Shown: positions 9,058-17,614 of the stretch, piece after piece | Numbering within the stretch: the stretch's first letter is position 1 | Layout: each line of letters begins with the position of its first letter | DNA from: Oceaniferula marina | GTDB taxonomy: Bacteria; Verrucomicrobiota; Verrucomicrobiia; Verrucomicrobiales; Akkermansiaceae | Reading direction: 5' to 3' | DNA: 64,000 bases | NCBI RefSeq assembly: GCF_013391475.1 | Contig: NZ_JACBAZ010000004.1 | Span: forward strand, 186,001 to 250,000 | Position numbers and translations under genes: made by a program | The notes under the pieces: generated by a model | What the model was told of the DNA's origin: nothing | Databases searched by the model: none | The model's input: the letters and a program-made list of their open reading frames with translations, nothing else

Positions 9058-10644
9058 ATGATTAAACGAATCAAACGCGTTCTCGGACTGAACGCCCAAA
9101 GCCCACTTGAAGGAACCTCTCTGATCATCAACTCCGAAAAGCTCGAACGCCGTGTCGCCCTCGTCGAAGACGGCTCACTCGAAGAATACAACATCGAACG
9201 CGAGGGTGACCTCAACATCGTCGGTGGCATTTTTAAAGGCACCGTCAAAAACATCGAACCCGGACTCAAGGCCATGTTTGTCGACATCGGCCTGGATAAA
9301 AATGCCTTTCTCCACTTCTGGGATGCCATCCCGGCCGCCCTCGACGGAGGATTGGAGGAAATCCAGCGCGAAGGACGCAAAAAGAAAAAGCAAAAACGCA
9401 TCACCTCCAAAGACATCCCGAGCATCTACCCACAAGGGGCAGAAATCATGATCCAGGTGTCCAAAGGCCCGATTGGCAACAAAGGCCCCAGGGTCACCAC
9501 CAACATCTCAATGGCCGGACGTTACCTCGTCCTGATGCCTTACTCCGACCAATTTGGTATCTCCCGCAAGGTCGATGACCCCAAAGAGCGCCAGAGACTG
9601 CGCCGTATCATGCAAAAGCTCCAGGTCCCCGAAGGCATGGGTATCATCATGCGCACCGTGGCCCAAGGACAACGCGCCCGCCATTTCGTCCGCGACCTCG
9701 CCATGCTCCTCGAGCAATGGTACGCCGTGGAAGACAAACGCGACAACAACCCGGCGCCTCTCTGCGTGTTCCGTGAACCCGACCTCATCGAGCGCAGCGT
9801 GCGTAGTTTCCTGACCGATAACCTTGGCCAGGTGCTCTGCGACAACGAGGACACCACCGAACAAATGCGCGAAATCGCCGGCCGCATCTCACGCCGCGCA
9901 AAGCGACGGATCCAACACTACCCGGCACGACGGTCGATTTTCGAAAAAATCGGCATCCAAAAACAAATCGACGAAGCATTCCAACGTCAGGTCTGGCTGA
10001 AATGTGGAGGCTACCTCGTGATCGATGAAACCGAGGCCATGATCACCGTGGACGTCAATACCGGACGTAACAAAGGCTCAAAAAATGTCGAAAAAATGCT
10101 GCTCGAAACCAACATCGAAGCCGCAGAGGAAGTCGCCCGCCAGCTCCGACTGCGCAACATCGGTGGATTGGTCGTCGTCGACTTCATCGATATGCGCCAC
10201 CGCCGCGACCAACAAGCGGTTTACCGCGCCATGCGCGAACGCCTGAAGCGCGACAAGGCCAAAACCCAAGTGCTCCAGATTTCATCGATCGGACTGATGG
10301 AAATGACCCGCCAGCGGCTCAACGAGTCCCTTCGCGACAGCTTGCTCGAGCCCTGTCCTTATTGCCACGGCCGAGGCCGCGTAAAAACCACCATGACCAT
10401 GAGTGTGGAAATTCAGCGGGCACTCAACACCGTGATCCAGCGAGGAGAAGGGCAAATCGGCGACCTTGTTATCGTGGTCAACACCGAGGTGCTGAACCGC
10501 TTCAAAAAAGAAGATTCCAAGCTCTTCGCCGAGCTTGAACGTAGCCACAGCGGCCGCCTGACCTTCCGCACCGACCCCTCACTGCACCGCGAACACTTCG
10601 CCATCATCGACGCCCAGTCGGAGAAAACCCTCCATCAGGTATAA
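9058..10644 (+). CDS. rng: Ribonuclease G/E family endoribonuclease
   Basis: The 528-residue protein matches RNase G in length and lacks the long C-terminal scaffold of RNase E. An S1-like RNA-binding domain lies at about residues 35-135 (GGIFKGTVKNIEPGLKAMFVD). It has a lysine-rich insertion, GRKKKKQKRITSKD, near residue 105. Catalytic-core acidic segments ITVDVNTG and VVVDFIDM follow, then the Zn-link motif CPYC near residue 437. It processes rRNA 5' ends and starts mRNA decay. The position after mrdA parallels the mreBCD-rng order in Proteobacteria. Confidence 0.94.
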   Translation: MIKRIKRVLGLNAQSPLEGTSLIINSEKLERRVALVEDGSLEEYNIEREGDLNIVGGIFKGTVKNIEPGLKAMFVDIGLDKNAFLHFWDAIPAALDGGLEEIQREGRKKKKQKRITSKDIPSIYPQGAEIMIQVSKGPIGNKGPRVTTNISMAGRYLVLMPYSDQFGISRKVDDPKERQRLRRIMQKLQVPEGMGIIMRTVAQGQRARHFVRDLAMLLEQWYAVEDKRDNNPAPLCVFREPDLIERSVRSFLTDNLGQVLCDNEDTTEQMREIAGRISRRAKRRIQHYPARRSIFEKIGIQKQIDEAFQRQVWLKCGGYLVIDETEAMITVDVNTGRNKGSKNVEKMLLETNIEAAEEVARQLRLRNIGGLVVVDFIDMRHRRDQQAVYRAMRERLKRDKAKTQVLQISSIGLMEMTRQRLNESLRDSLLEPCPYCHGRGRVKTTMTMSVEIQRALNTVIQRGEGQIGDLVIVVNTEVLNRFKKEDSKLFAELERSHSGRLTFRTDPSLHREHFAIIDAQSEKTLHQV

Positions 10645-10665
10645 TCTCCGAACCGGTAGGGCTGA

Positions 10666-11112
10666 TTGGCCTCAGTCAGCCGCCGCCGTCCCTCAACTGA
10701 CACCAAGCGCCCACTCAACGTGCCAGACGACAAAGTCAAAACCATCGAAATCGATGAAGTCCTCCCTGCTGATGGCGGGGAGGGCATGAAGTCGGCTCGA
10801 CACCATACCGGAAAAGGATCCGGCAAAAAACCCCGCTCCGGGGGCACGAATGGCCCCGATTCCGGCCCCTCAGGCATGCCGACCGAAGGGCCGGATGCCC
10901 CCTTCCCCGACCTGCGCTCCAGCCTCGGATGGAAAGCCCGGGTCACCCTGGCACTCACCCAGGGCTTCCTCTTTCTGCGAAGCAAAAGCTGGGGCAAGTG
11001 GGTGATTGCGCCGGCGATCTTCCTTCTTATCCTGATCGCCATTCCTGTGGCCATATTCGGAATGCTCATTCTCATCATCACTTCCATTCTCCGCCCGCAA
11101 CCACGGAGATAG
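10666..11112 (+). CDS. Small membrane-anchored hypothetical protein
   Basis: The frame encodes at most 148 residues. Its start is uncertain: TTG 10666 with a GGTAGGG-like site just upstream, GTG 10720, or ATG 10786. The N-terminal half is polar, rich in Gly, Pro and charged residues, and probably disordered (GKGSGKKPRSGGTNGPDSGP). One long hydrophobic stretch near the C-terminus, WVIAPAIFLLILIAIPVAIF continuing with GMLILIITSIL, could be one or two helices. The C-terminus is basic (RPQPRR). It follows rng by 21 bp. No family recognised. Confidence 0.5.
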   Translation: MASVSRRRPSTDTKRPLNVPDDKVKTIEIDEVLPADGGEGMKSARHHTGKGSGKKPRSGGTNGPDSGPSGMPTEGPDAPFPDLRSSLGWKARVTLALTQGFLFLRSKSWGKWVIAPAIFLLILIAIPVAIFGMLILIITSILRPQPRR

Positions 11113-11202
11113 CAACCTCGATCGAGGATAGATGCTCAACGGTCAAGTTCGGTCTTTCAACATTGACGCATCATCGGGCAACGTGTATTCACCGAATAGG
11201 TA

Positions 11203-11220
11203 TGTTCTTATGATAGAACA
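11203..11220. promoter_or_regulatory. Inverted repeat upstream of PEP-CTERM gene
   Basis: TGTTCT-TATGAT-AGAACA is a perfect 6-bp inverted repeat, 33 bp upstream of the ATG at 11254. Its size and place fit an operator for a dimeric regulator. No regulator can be assigned. Confidence 0.35.
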
Positions 11221-11253
11221 ACAGGCTCGGCCATTTTTGAAAACAGTCGCATT

Positions 11254-12003
11254 ATGAAAAATCAAATTTTTACTCTGCTTCTCTGTAGTTGCAGCTATTC
11301 ACATGCCGCAACAACGACCATTGACAACCTTGATGCTCTGACTGCCACCCACACCATCACATCAAAAGGAACCATAGCCAACAGTGTATTCACCGATACA
11401 AGCGTCAACGATGGAGATGCGAATGTGGATGACAATGCTGACATCACGCTTGCCTGGGAGATGACCCTCTTGAAAACAACCCCGTCACCTACAGGCACCC
11501 GTCGCAGCATCGTCGACCTGGGAGGAGGAACCAATGGGCTGTCAGTAACGTGGTATAATGGAACCATCTTCGCCCAAGTCCAACAAAGCCCGTCACAAGT
11601 AGGAGGATCAGGATTGGGCGACACGGGAGCTCTTTCCTATGCGGTCACCTCTGGAGATCTAAATATAGAACGCTCTTGGGTTATCTCGCTTGATGTCGAT
11701 GGCGCCTCCTCAACCATGAACATGTTCGTTGATGGAACCTTGATTGGTAGCGTATCCGGGGTCCCTGTCACAGACTGGGCCGGTGGTGACAGTGGCGGTT
11801 TTTTTGCCCGGTCAGGCTCCGTTTTGGTTGAGGATTTTAACAGTGGCTCTGGAGCGATCGGCCCTATCGACGCCGAAGCCTCGGCAAACCTAACATCAGG
11901 GTTCCGCCTTTATGAAGACACCTTCGTCACCATACCTGAACCCACTTCAGTGAGCTTACTTACTCTCGGAGTCTTCGCTCTCATCGCCCGTCGCAAAAAA
12001 TAA
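11254..12003 (+). CDS. Exported PEP-CTERM protein with LamG-like fold
   Basis: The 249-residue protein has a signal peptide (MKNQIFTLLLCSCSYSHAA). The ~190-residue beta-rich body shows LamG/concanavalin-like features (SIVDLGGGTNGLSVTWY, SWVISLDVDGAS, FVDGTLIGSV). The tail IPEPTSVSLLTLGVFALIARRKK (PEP motif, hydrophobic helix, basic end) is a canonical PEP-CTERM sorting signal, normally recognised by an exosortase/archaeosortase-like membrane protease. Such proteins are abundant in Verrucomicrobia and tied to exopolysaccharide or surface layers. No exosortase is in this window. The exact role is unknown. Confidence 0.85.
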   Translation: MKNQIFTLLLCSCSYSHAATTTIDNLDALTATHTITSKGTIANSVFTDTSVNDGDANVDDNADITLAWEMTLLKTTPSPTGTRRSIVDLGGGTNGLSVTWYNGTIFAQVQQSPSQVGGSGLGDTGALSYAVTSGDLNIERSWVISLDVDGASSTMNMFVDGTLIGSVSGVPVTDWAGGDSGGFFARSGSVLVEDFNSGSGAIGPIDAEASANLTSGFRLYEDTFVTIPEPTSVSLLTLGVFALIARRKK

Positions 12004-12075
12004 ACGGGAACGTTCGGTGTTTCCATATAGTCAAACACAGGGAAATCAACGGAGCTTCTCTCCTTCATCTTGAGT

Positions 12076-14439
12076 TCAAAACCCCTCCTGCTCGGTCCGG
12101 CGGATGATTTCATCCTGCAACTCTGGAGTGAGGTTGAGAAAATAATCGGAATAGCCGGCGACACGAACAATCAGATCGCGATGCTTTTCCGGGTTTTCAA
12201 GTGCATCCAGCAAGGTCTTACGCGTCACCACATTGAATTGGATATGGTGGGCATCCTTGGAGAAATACCCCCGAACAAGATCGACAAAGTGGTTTAAGCC
12301 GGCATCCGATGCCAACAGTTGAGGTGACAACTTCTGATTGAGCAGCGTGCCTCCGGTTTTGATATGGTCGAATTTCGCTGCTGAGTTCAGTGCAGCCGTT
12401 GGCCCCTTGCGGTCCGCTCCCTGCACCGGGGAGATCCCCTCGCTCACCGTTTCACCGTTCTTTTTGCCGTCAGGCAATGCTCCGGTCACCTTGCCAAAAT
12501 AAACGTGGCAGGTCGTTGGCAACATATCAACACGGTGCTCTCCCCCCCGAGCGTTCGGGCGCCCGTCCACAGCTGACCAAAACGACTCAAAGATCCGCGA
12601 TGTCAGTGCATCCGCACGGTCGTCGTCATTGCCGTATTTCGGGGTCTTCTCCATGACTTGCTCATACAGAGCCTCGTGTCCCGAAAAATCATCCCGCAGG
12701 GCTTCCAACATCTCTTCCCAGGAACAATGCTGGCTTTGATAGATGTTATGCCAGATCGAGCTCAATCCATCCGTTACCGTTCCCAACCCAACTCCCTGGA
12801 TATAGGTTGAATTGTATCGAGCCCCACCATGATGGTAATCCCGCCCGGTCTCAATACAGTCGTCTATCAACAATGACAGGAATGGCACCGGCATGTAGCG
12901 TGAGATAATCGACTCAATCAGGTTATTGCCCCGGATTTTGATATCGACAAAATGACGGACCTGCTGCTCGAAGGCGGCATAAAAATCCTCAAAGGATCCG
13001 AATGCCTGAACCTCACCCGTTTGAGGTCCCAGTTGTTGCCCGGTCCTTGGGTCGACACCGTTGTTTAAGGTAATCTCCAGAACTTTGGGCAAATTAAAAT
13101 AACCACTCAAAAAATAGGCCTCACGGCCAAAGGCTCCGGCCTCGACACACCCAGAGCATCCGCCTCGTCGGGCATCCTCAAGCGATTTCCCCTGGCGTAA
13201 CAACTCTTGCACCACGGCATCCGTGTTGAAGATCGATGGTTGGCCAAATCCGGTTTTAACGATGCGCCCGGTGCGTTTCAGCAATCGGTCAGGGTTCTTT
13301 TTCGAGACCTGCACCATCGAACTCGGTTGTAGCAATCGCATTTCCTCAATCACATCCAAAATGAGGTAGGTCAATTCATTGGTCGCATCCGTGCCGTCTG
13401 GCTTGACCCCACCCAAATTGATTAACGCAAAATCCGTGTAGGTTCCACTCTCCTGAGCGGTCACCCCCACTTTCGGAGGTGCCGGATGATTGTGAAACTT
13501 CACCCAGAATGCCTGCAGCAACTCACGTGCCTGCTCTTCATCCAAGGATCCCTTTTCTATTTCCTCATGGTAAAACGGCCAAAGGTGCTGGTCGAGCCGT
13601 CCGGGGTTAAAGGCATCCCAAGGATTGAGCTCGGTGATAACCCCAATATGCACAAACCAGTAGTACTGAAGGGCCTCGCGGAACGTCTCCGGAGCACTGG
13701 CGGGAACCTTGCGGCAAACCGCAGCCATCGCGGCGAGCTCCTCCGAGCGTTGGGGGTCCCCGGCCTCAGCCGCCATGCGGTCCAACATTTCAGCATACCG
13801 CTGGGCGTAAGAAATCAGAGCATCCGCACACATGTCCATGGCCCGTAGCTCCTCCCGCTTGTCATAAGCCATCGGGTCCGTGGCAAAATCAAGAGCTCCG
13901 ATCGACGCTCTGATCTCGAGCTTCAGATCCAGGAATCCTTTCTCATAAATCACTTCGCCCAGCACCGTGTGCCCCGGAGTCCGTTGCTCTTGGAACTCGG
14001 TGAAGACTCCAGCAGCGTAACAAGCATGCCACTCGTCAGGCAACTCACGCATCATGCGTTCGCGCTGGGACTGGCCATGCCAAAAAGGTTCAATCTTCTG
14101 AAGATGCTCTTCTTTCGCATCCTCACTGACCCGGTAGGGAATCTTTTCCCGACTATCCAAGACCGACAGATCCTCTTCGGTATGCACGCAAATCTCTGGA
14201 TAGGTAGGCACCGCAGCCGGTTTCGGCCCACGTTCCCCGACAATCAACTCTCCGTCACCGACATACAGTGCCTTTTCCTCAAATAGCCCCTTAAACACCA
14301 TCGCCCGCTGCATCGGCACCGAGGCCCTGCGGTATTCCGGAGCCTGAGCCACTTCGGTGACAATCCTTGCTCGTTCCATGTCGATGCTCGGCACCGCAGC
14401 TAAGGTCTCCTCCCGTAATTGTTGAATGCGTGAGTTCAT
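12076..14439 (-). CDS. Glycyl radical enzyme, trans-4-hydroxy-L-proline dehydratase-like
   Basis: The 787-residue glycyl radical enzyme has thiyl Cys431 and Glu433 in GCSGCVEAGAFG and radical Gly762 in RVAGYS. The Cys-Gly spacing is 331. His157 (TPGHTVLG) and Asp275 (ELNPWDAFN) sit exactly three positions before the residues I recall for Clostridioides HypD (His160, Asp278, Cys434, Glu436, Gly765). The GGARYN-like YHHGGARYNSTYIQG segment also fits HypD. If right, it dehydrates 4-hydroxyproline to pyrroline-5-carboxylate under anoxia. PFL is excluded because the Cys-Cys pair is missing. Propanediol, glycerol or choline-lyase activity is less likely but not excluded. The activase gene lies 32 bp upstream. 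Confidence 0.72.
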   Translation of the reverse strand: MNSRIQQLREETLAAVPSIDMERARIVTEVAQAPEYRRASVPMQRAMVFKGLFEEKALYVGDGELIVGERGPKPAAVPTYPEICVHTEEDLSVLDSREKIPYRVSEDAKEEHLQKIEPFWHGQSQRERMMRELPDEWHACYAAGVFTEFQEQRTPGHTVLGEVIYEKGFLDLKLEIRASIGALDFATDPMAYDKREELRAMDMCADALISYAQRYAEMLDRMAAEAGDPQRSEELAAMAAVCRKVPASAPETFREALQYYWFVHIGVITELNPWDAFNPGRLDQHLWPFYHEEIEKGSLDEEQARELLQAFWVKFHNHPAPPKVGVTAQESGTYTDFALINLGGVKPDGTDATNELTYLILDVIEEMRLLQPSSMVQVSKKNPDRLLKRTGRIVKTGFGQPSIFNTDAVVQELLRQGKSLEDARRGGCSGCVEAGAFGREAYFLSGYFNLPKVLEITLNNGVDPRTGQQLGPQTGEVQAFGSFEDFYAAFEQQVRHFVDIKIRGNNLIESIISRYMPVPFLSLLIDDCIETGRDYHHGGARYNSTYIQGVGLGTVTDGLSSIWHNIYQSQHCSWEEMLEALRDDFSGHEALYEQVMEKTPKYGNDDDRADALTSRIFESFWSAVDGRPNARGGEHRVDMLPTTCHVYFGKVTGALPDGKKNGETVSEGISPVQGADRKGPTAALNSAAKFDHIKTGGTLLNQKLSPQLLASDAGLNHFVDLVRGYFSKDAHHIQFNVVTRKTLLDALENPEKHRDLIVRVAGYSDYFLNLTPELQDEIIRRTEQEGF

Positions 14440-14471
14440 CTTTAATCCAATCTATTCCATTTCCATGGGCA

Positions 14472-15299
14472 TCAATGCCCGATATGCGGTTCAAATCCCG
14501 CTTCGGCAATCTGCCGGCGAATACGTTCAAGTTGTTCCGGCGAGTGAGGCTCCACACCTCCCATCCGGTAATCCAATCCCAGATTACGATACTTGCCCTC
14601 ACCTATCCGGTGATAAGGCAAAAGTGAGATTCTACGAAATCGCGTACTCTGCAAAAATGTCAGAGTCGTCTCGAGGGTCACTGGGTCATCATTGACCCCC
14701 GGGATCAAGGGAAGCCGAATCCAAACCTCGACTTCGAGGTCATTCAACCGTTTCAAGTTTTCCAAGATCCGCTTGTTCCCCACCCCGGTCCAAAGCGCGT
14801 GGGACTCATCATCAATCGACTTAATGTCGTAAAGAATCAAATCCGCCCACTGAGCTACCATTTCCACTGCCGTCTGGCTGGCATGGCCACTGGTGTCCAC
14901 CGCCGTATGTAATTCCCGGCGACGGCACTCACGTAAAAAAGCCTCAACAAATCCTGCCTGCATCAAAGGCTCCCCTCCGGAGACGGTGACCCCACCGCCG
15001 GAACGATCATAGTAGGCCACGTCCTTTTCCACTTCTTTGACCATCTCGGCAACCGTCATCTGCTGCAAGACATCCTCATCCTCATCCGATGCGCACGCAT
15101 CCTCCTCCTCGTTCGCCCCACAGAGGGCAAAGGCTTCCGGGTTGTGGCACCAGGCACAACGCAAAGGGCAATGGGTAAAAAAGACCGTCGTCCGAATCCC
15201 GGGCCCATCATGCGTCGAAAAGCGCTTGATATCAAATATCTGCCCCGGGGCGTCATCAGATGATGCGCCTACTTCGCTTGGCAAAGCTGCAATCGGCAT
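14472..15299 (-). CDS. Glycyl-radical enzyme activase (radical SAM)
   Basis: The 275-residue radical SAM protein has the cluster motif CPLRCAWC (CX3CX2C) near residue 50 and the SAM-binding GGVTVSGGEPLMQ. It installs the glycyl radical on the enzyme encoded 32 bp downstream. Most activases of non-PFL glycyl radical enzymes carry a ferredoxin-like insert with two extra 4Fe-4S clusters after the CX3CX2C motif. Here that region is a short acidic insert with one cysteine (GANEEEDACASDEDED), so it resembles the simpler PFL activase. The start at ATG 15297-15299 gives a ~20-residue leader before IFDIKRFSTHDGPG; a later start is possible. Confidence 0.88.
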   Translation of the reverse strand: MPIAALPSEVGASSDDAPGQIFDIKRFSTHDGPGIRTTVFFTHCPLRCAWCHNPEAFALCGANEEEDACASDEDEDVLQQMTVAEMVKEVEKDVAYYDRSGGGVTVSGGEPLMQAGFVEAFLRECRRRELHTAVDTSGHASQTAVEMVAQWADLILYDIKSIDDESHALWTGVGNKRILENLKRLNDLEVEVWIRLPLIPGVNDDPVTLETTLTFLQSTRFRRISLLPYHRIGEGKYRNLGLDYRMGGVEPHSPEQLERIRRQIAEAGFEPHIGH

Positions 15300-15444
15300 G
15301 GCTGCAGCTATTTCGCCACTCCTCCGAAAATTGTCAAGGGCCCCACCGCCCCCAATTGGCAGAATCCCAAGTCATCACTTCGGAATTCCGGACTCTTCGC
15401 TCTTGCCCCTGCCCCGTAGCGCGTTTATGTATCCCGCCCAGCTT

Positions 15445-16422
15445 ATGAATAACTCCTTTTCCGAAATCGCCGAGGCCCTGCACGCCAACGACTCATTCAT
15501 CCTACTCAGCCACGTCCGCCCGGACGGGGACGCCATCGGCTCGCAACTGGCTCTGGGCTACTGCCTCGAAGCTCTGGGGAAAACCGTCCACTACATCAAC
15601 GAAGACGGACTTCCCGACAGCCTCTCCTTTTTACCCGGTAGTGAGAAACTGCTCACCCCTCCCGATGAAGCCCTTGACGTCCAGGTCTGCATCGCTCTCG
15701 ATTGCGCCAACCGCCCTCGACTCGGAGACAAAGCCCTGCACGCGGCATCCAAAGCCTCCCTCTGGATCAACATCGACCACCACATCTCCAATCCGAAATA
15801 TGGTGATCTGAATCACATCGACGACAGCTCACCCGCAACCGGCCAGATCCTCTACAACCTGATCACTTCACAAGATCTCCCCCTCCCGGATGAAACCCGC
15901 GACGCCATCTACGTCGCCGTTTCCACCGATACCGGATCGTTCCAGTATTCCAACACCACCGCAGCAACCTACGAAATGGCTGCCGACCTGGTTCGCCGGG
16001 GAGTCGACGTTGGAAAAATCAATGCCCTAACCTACGACAACCACCCGTATCGCCGCATTGAGCTATTGCGCTCGCTCCTCAACACTCTGGAGCGCAGCCC
16101 CGATGGTCAAGTCGCCGACTGGCAACTGCCAACCAGCGTCAAACGGGAACTGGGACTCAAACCCGAAGACAGTGAAGACCTCATCGACCATATCCGCGGC
16201 ATTCAAGGCGTCATCGTCGCTGCCTTTTTCGAAGAGCTCTACGATGGAACCATCCGCGTCTCCCTGCGCTGCAAAGATGACAGCGTAAACTGCTGTGAAG
16301 TGGCCCAACAGTTCGGAGGTGGCGGACACGCTCGAGCAGCCGGCATCCGGATCGCAGATACCACCATGGCGAACGCCCGCACTGACGTGCTTGAAGCTGT
16401 GCATCAAGCACTTGAGTGTTGA
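15445..16422 (+). CDS. DHH/DHHA1 phosphoesterase, NrnA-like
   Basis: The protein has 325 residues from ATG 15445 (an in-frame ATG at 15427 adds six). DHH-family motifs are visible: HVRPDGDAIGS (residues ~25-35), CIALDCAN and the DHH-type IDHHISN near residue 110. The C-terminal DHHA1 signature is GGGGHARAAG. It probably degrades nanoRNA oligonucleotides and/or pAp. It precedes truB, as nrnA commonly does (rbfA-nrnA-truB order), but a four-helix-bundle gene now separates them. The stop codon TGA 16420-16422 lies within the left 7-bp-period repeat of that insertion, so the native C-terminus may have been altered. Confidence 0.9.
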   Translation: MNNSFSEIAEALHANDSFILLSHVRPDGDAIGSQLALGYCLEALGKTVHYINEDGLPDSLSFLPGSEKLLTPPDEALDVQVCIALDCANRPRLGDKALHAASKASLWINIDHHISNPKYGDLNHIDDSSPATGQILYNLITSQDLPLPDETRDAIYVAVSTDTGSFQYSNTTAATYEMAADLVRRGVDVGKINALTYDNHPYRRIELLRSLLNTLERSPDGQVADWQLPTSVKRELGLKPEDSEDLIDHIRGIQGVIVAAFFEELYDGTIRVSLRCKDDSVNCCEVAQQFGGGGHARAAGIRIADTTMANARTDVLEAVHQALEC

Positions 16423-16904
16423 GTTTTCATTGTTGAATGTTGAATTCTCATCCAACCACCACCTACAAATGCATATCGCGGATAGATCCTTCAATTTTGC
16501 AGCACGTATCATCAAACTCTGCAAAACCCTCGATCAATCTCCAGGAATAAACAGAACACTTGCCAACCAGCTCTTACGGGCAGGAACATCCATTGGAGCC
16601 AATATCGCTGAAGCCCAAGCAGCGCAAAGCAAACGCGATTTCATAGCCAAGATGTCCATAGCCAGCAAGGAAGCACGTGAAACACATTACTGGCTCAGAC
16701 TCCTCGCAGTAACTCAGATCATTCCAGAAACAAAACTCACGGCCATTCAACAGGAATCCAACGAATTAGTCTCCATCATTACCGCCATCGTCAAAACATC
16801 CAGCAGCAAGGAGGCGTAACCTGGACCAACTACCAGAATCTCTACATTCCAACCATTTCCTTCCACATGCACTCAACACTCAATACTCAACACTCAACAC
16901 TCAA
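16412..16904 (+). mobile_element. Four-helix-bundle cassette 1 with heptad terminal inverted repeats
   Basis: A 493-bp unit between nrnA and truB. The left end (16412-16453) is six 7-bp units: TTGAGTG, TTGAGTT, TTCATTG, TTGAATG, TTGAATT, CTCATCC. The right end (16870-16904) is CACTCAA, CACTCAA, TACTCAA, CACTCAA, CACTCAA. The reverse complement of the right end is built of TTGAGTG units, so the ends are inverted copies. The only gene inside is the four-helix-bundle ORF. The left end contains the nrnA stop and the right end supplies the first truB codons. No transposase is encoded, and mobility is inferred from structure and from a second copy. Confidence 0.65.
16469..16819 (+). CDS. Four-helix-bundle protein (S23/IVS-type), copy 1
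   Basis: The 116-residue protein belongs to the family first seen in 23S rRNA intervening sequences. Typical features are an N-terminal FNFAARIIKLC helix, LANQLLRAGTSIGANIAEAQ, KMSIASKEARETHYWLRLL and a final helix LTAIQQESNELVSIITAIVK. The biochemical role is unknown; relatives form pentameric bundles and bind nucleic acid in diversity-generating retroelements (Avd). The open frame is longer upstream, but ATG 16469 gives the canonical start. It sits between nrnA and truB inside heptad-repeat ends. About half of its residues match the 17657-18007 copy by eye. Confidence 0.88.
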   Translation: MHIADRSFNFAARIIKLCKTLDQSPGINRTLANQLLRAGTSIGANIAEAQAAQSKRDFIAKMSIASKEARETHYWLRLLAVTQIIPETKLTAIQQESNELVSIITAIVKTSSSKEA

Positions 16905-17613
16905 TGCTCCTTGCGGCGTTCTTTTGATCGATAAAGAACCGGATATGACCTCGCACGATGCCGTGGCCATCTGCCGGCGCCAGCTGAAGTTTAAAAAAAT
17001 CGGCCACTGTGGCACCCTCGACCCCATGGCCACCGGACTCCTGATGCTCGTGATTGGCAAAGCTACCAAAATCCAAGACCTGCTGATGGCTGAAGACAAG
17101 GAATACATCGGAACCCTCAAACTCGGAGCCACCACCAACTCCCAGGACAAGGACGGTGAAATCGAGGAAGAAAAAGAAGTCCCCGCATTCACAGACGAGC
17201 AAATTGACCTCGCATTCAACGAATACGTCGGTAAGTTTGAGCAAATCCCCCCGATGGTATCCGCCATCAAAAAAGACGGCGTGCCACTCTACAAACTGGC
17301 ACGCAAAGGCAAGGTCGTGAAACGAGACCCCCGCCCCGTCTATGTCACCGACTACTCAATCGATCGGATCGCCCTCCCCGAAGTCGACTTTACAGTCCAA
17401 TGTTCCAAAGGGTTTTACGTCCGCACCTACGCCCACGACATCGGCCAGGATCTCAACTGCGGCGCCCACCTGACAGCGCTACGCCGCACCCGCTCGGGAA
17501 AATTCACCCTCGACCGAGCCATGACTGCAGCCGAACTCAAAACGGCCAGTGCCGAAGAAATCCAGAAAGCCATGATCTCTCTCGCCGAAATCTCCCTCAT
17601 GCGAGGAGCCTGA
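16867..17613 (+). CDS. truB: tRNA pseudouridine-55 synthase
   Basis: TruB converts U55 of the tRNA T loop to pseudouridine. The 248-residue product shows GVLLIDKEPDMTSHDAV, the catalytic Asp in HCGTLDPMATGLL (about residue 48) and GFYVRTYAHDIG. Length is slightly short, without a PUA domain. The first 13 or so residues (MHSTLNTQHSTLN) are translated from the right-hand 7-bp-period repeat of the upstream cassette and are not TruB-like. The only in-frame alternative near the true N-terminus is a TTG inside VLLID. The insertion therefore seems to have supplied the start codon. Confidence 0.93.
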   Translation: MHSTLNTQHSTLNAPCGVLLIDKEPDMTSHDAVAICRRQLKFKKIGHCGTLDPMATGLLMLVIGKATKIQDLLMAEDKEYIGTLKLGATTNSQDKDGEIEEEKEVPAFTDEQIDLAFNEYVGKFEQIPPMVSAIKKDGVPLYKLARKGKVVKRDPRPVYVTDYSIDRIALPEVDFTVQCSKGFYVRTYAHDIGQDLNCGAHLTALRRTRSGKFTLDRAMTAAELKTASAEEIQKAMISLAEISLMRGA

Positions 17614-17614
17614 C

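Noticed and set aside
12076-14439. B12-independent propanediol dehydratase feeding the BMC
   Set aside because: Tempting because of the BMC, but the catalytic residue set and spacing fit hydroxyproline dehydratase better, no shell gene is adjacent and no targeting helix is visible.
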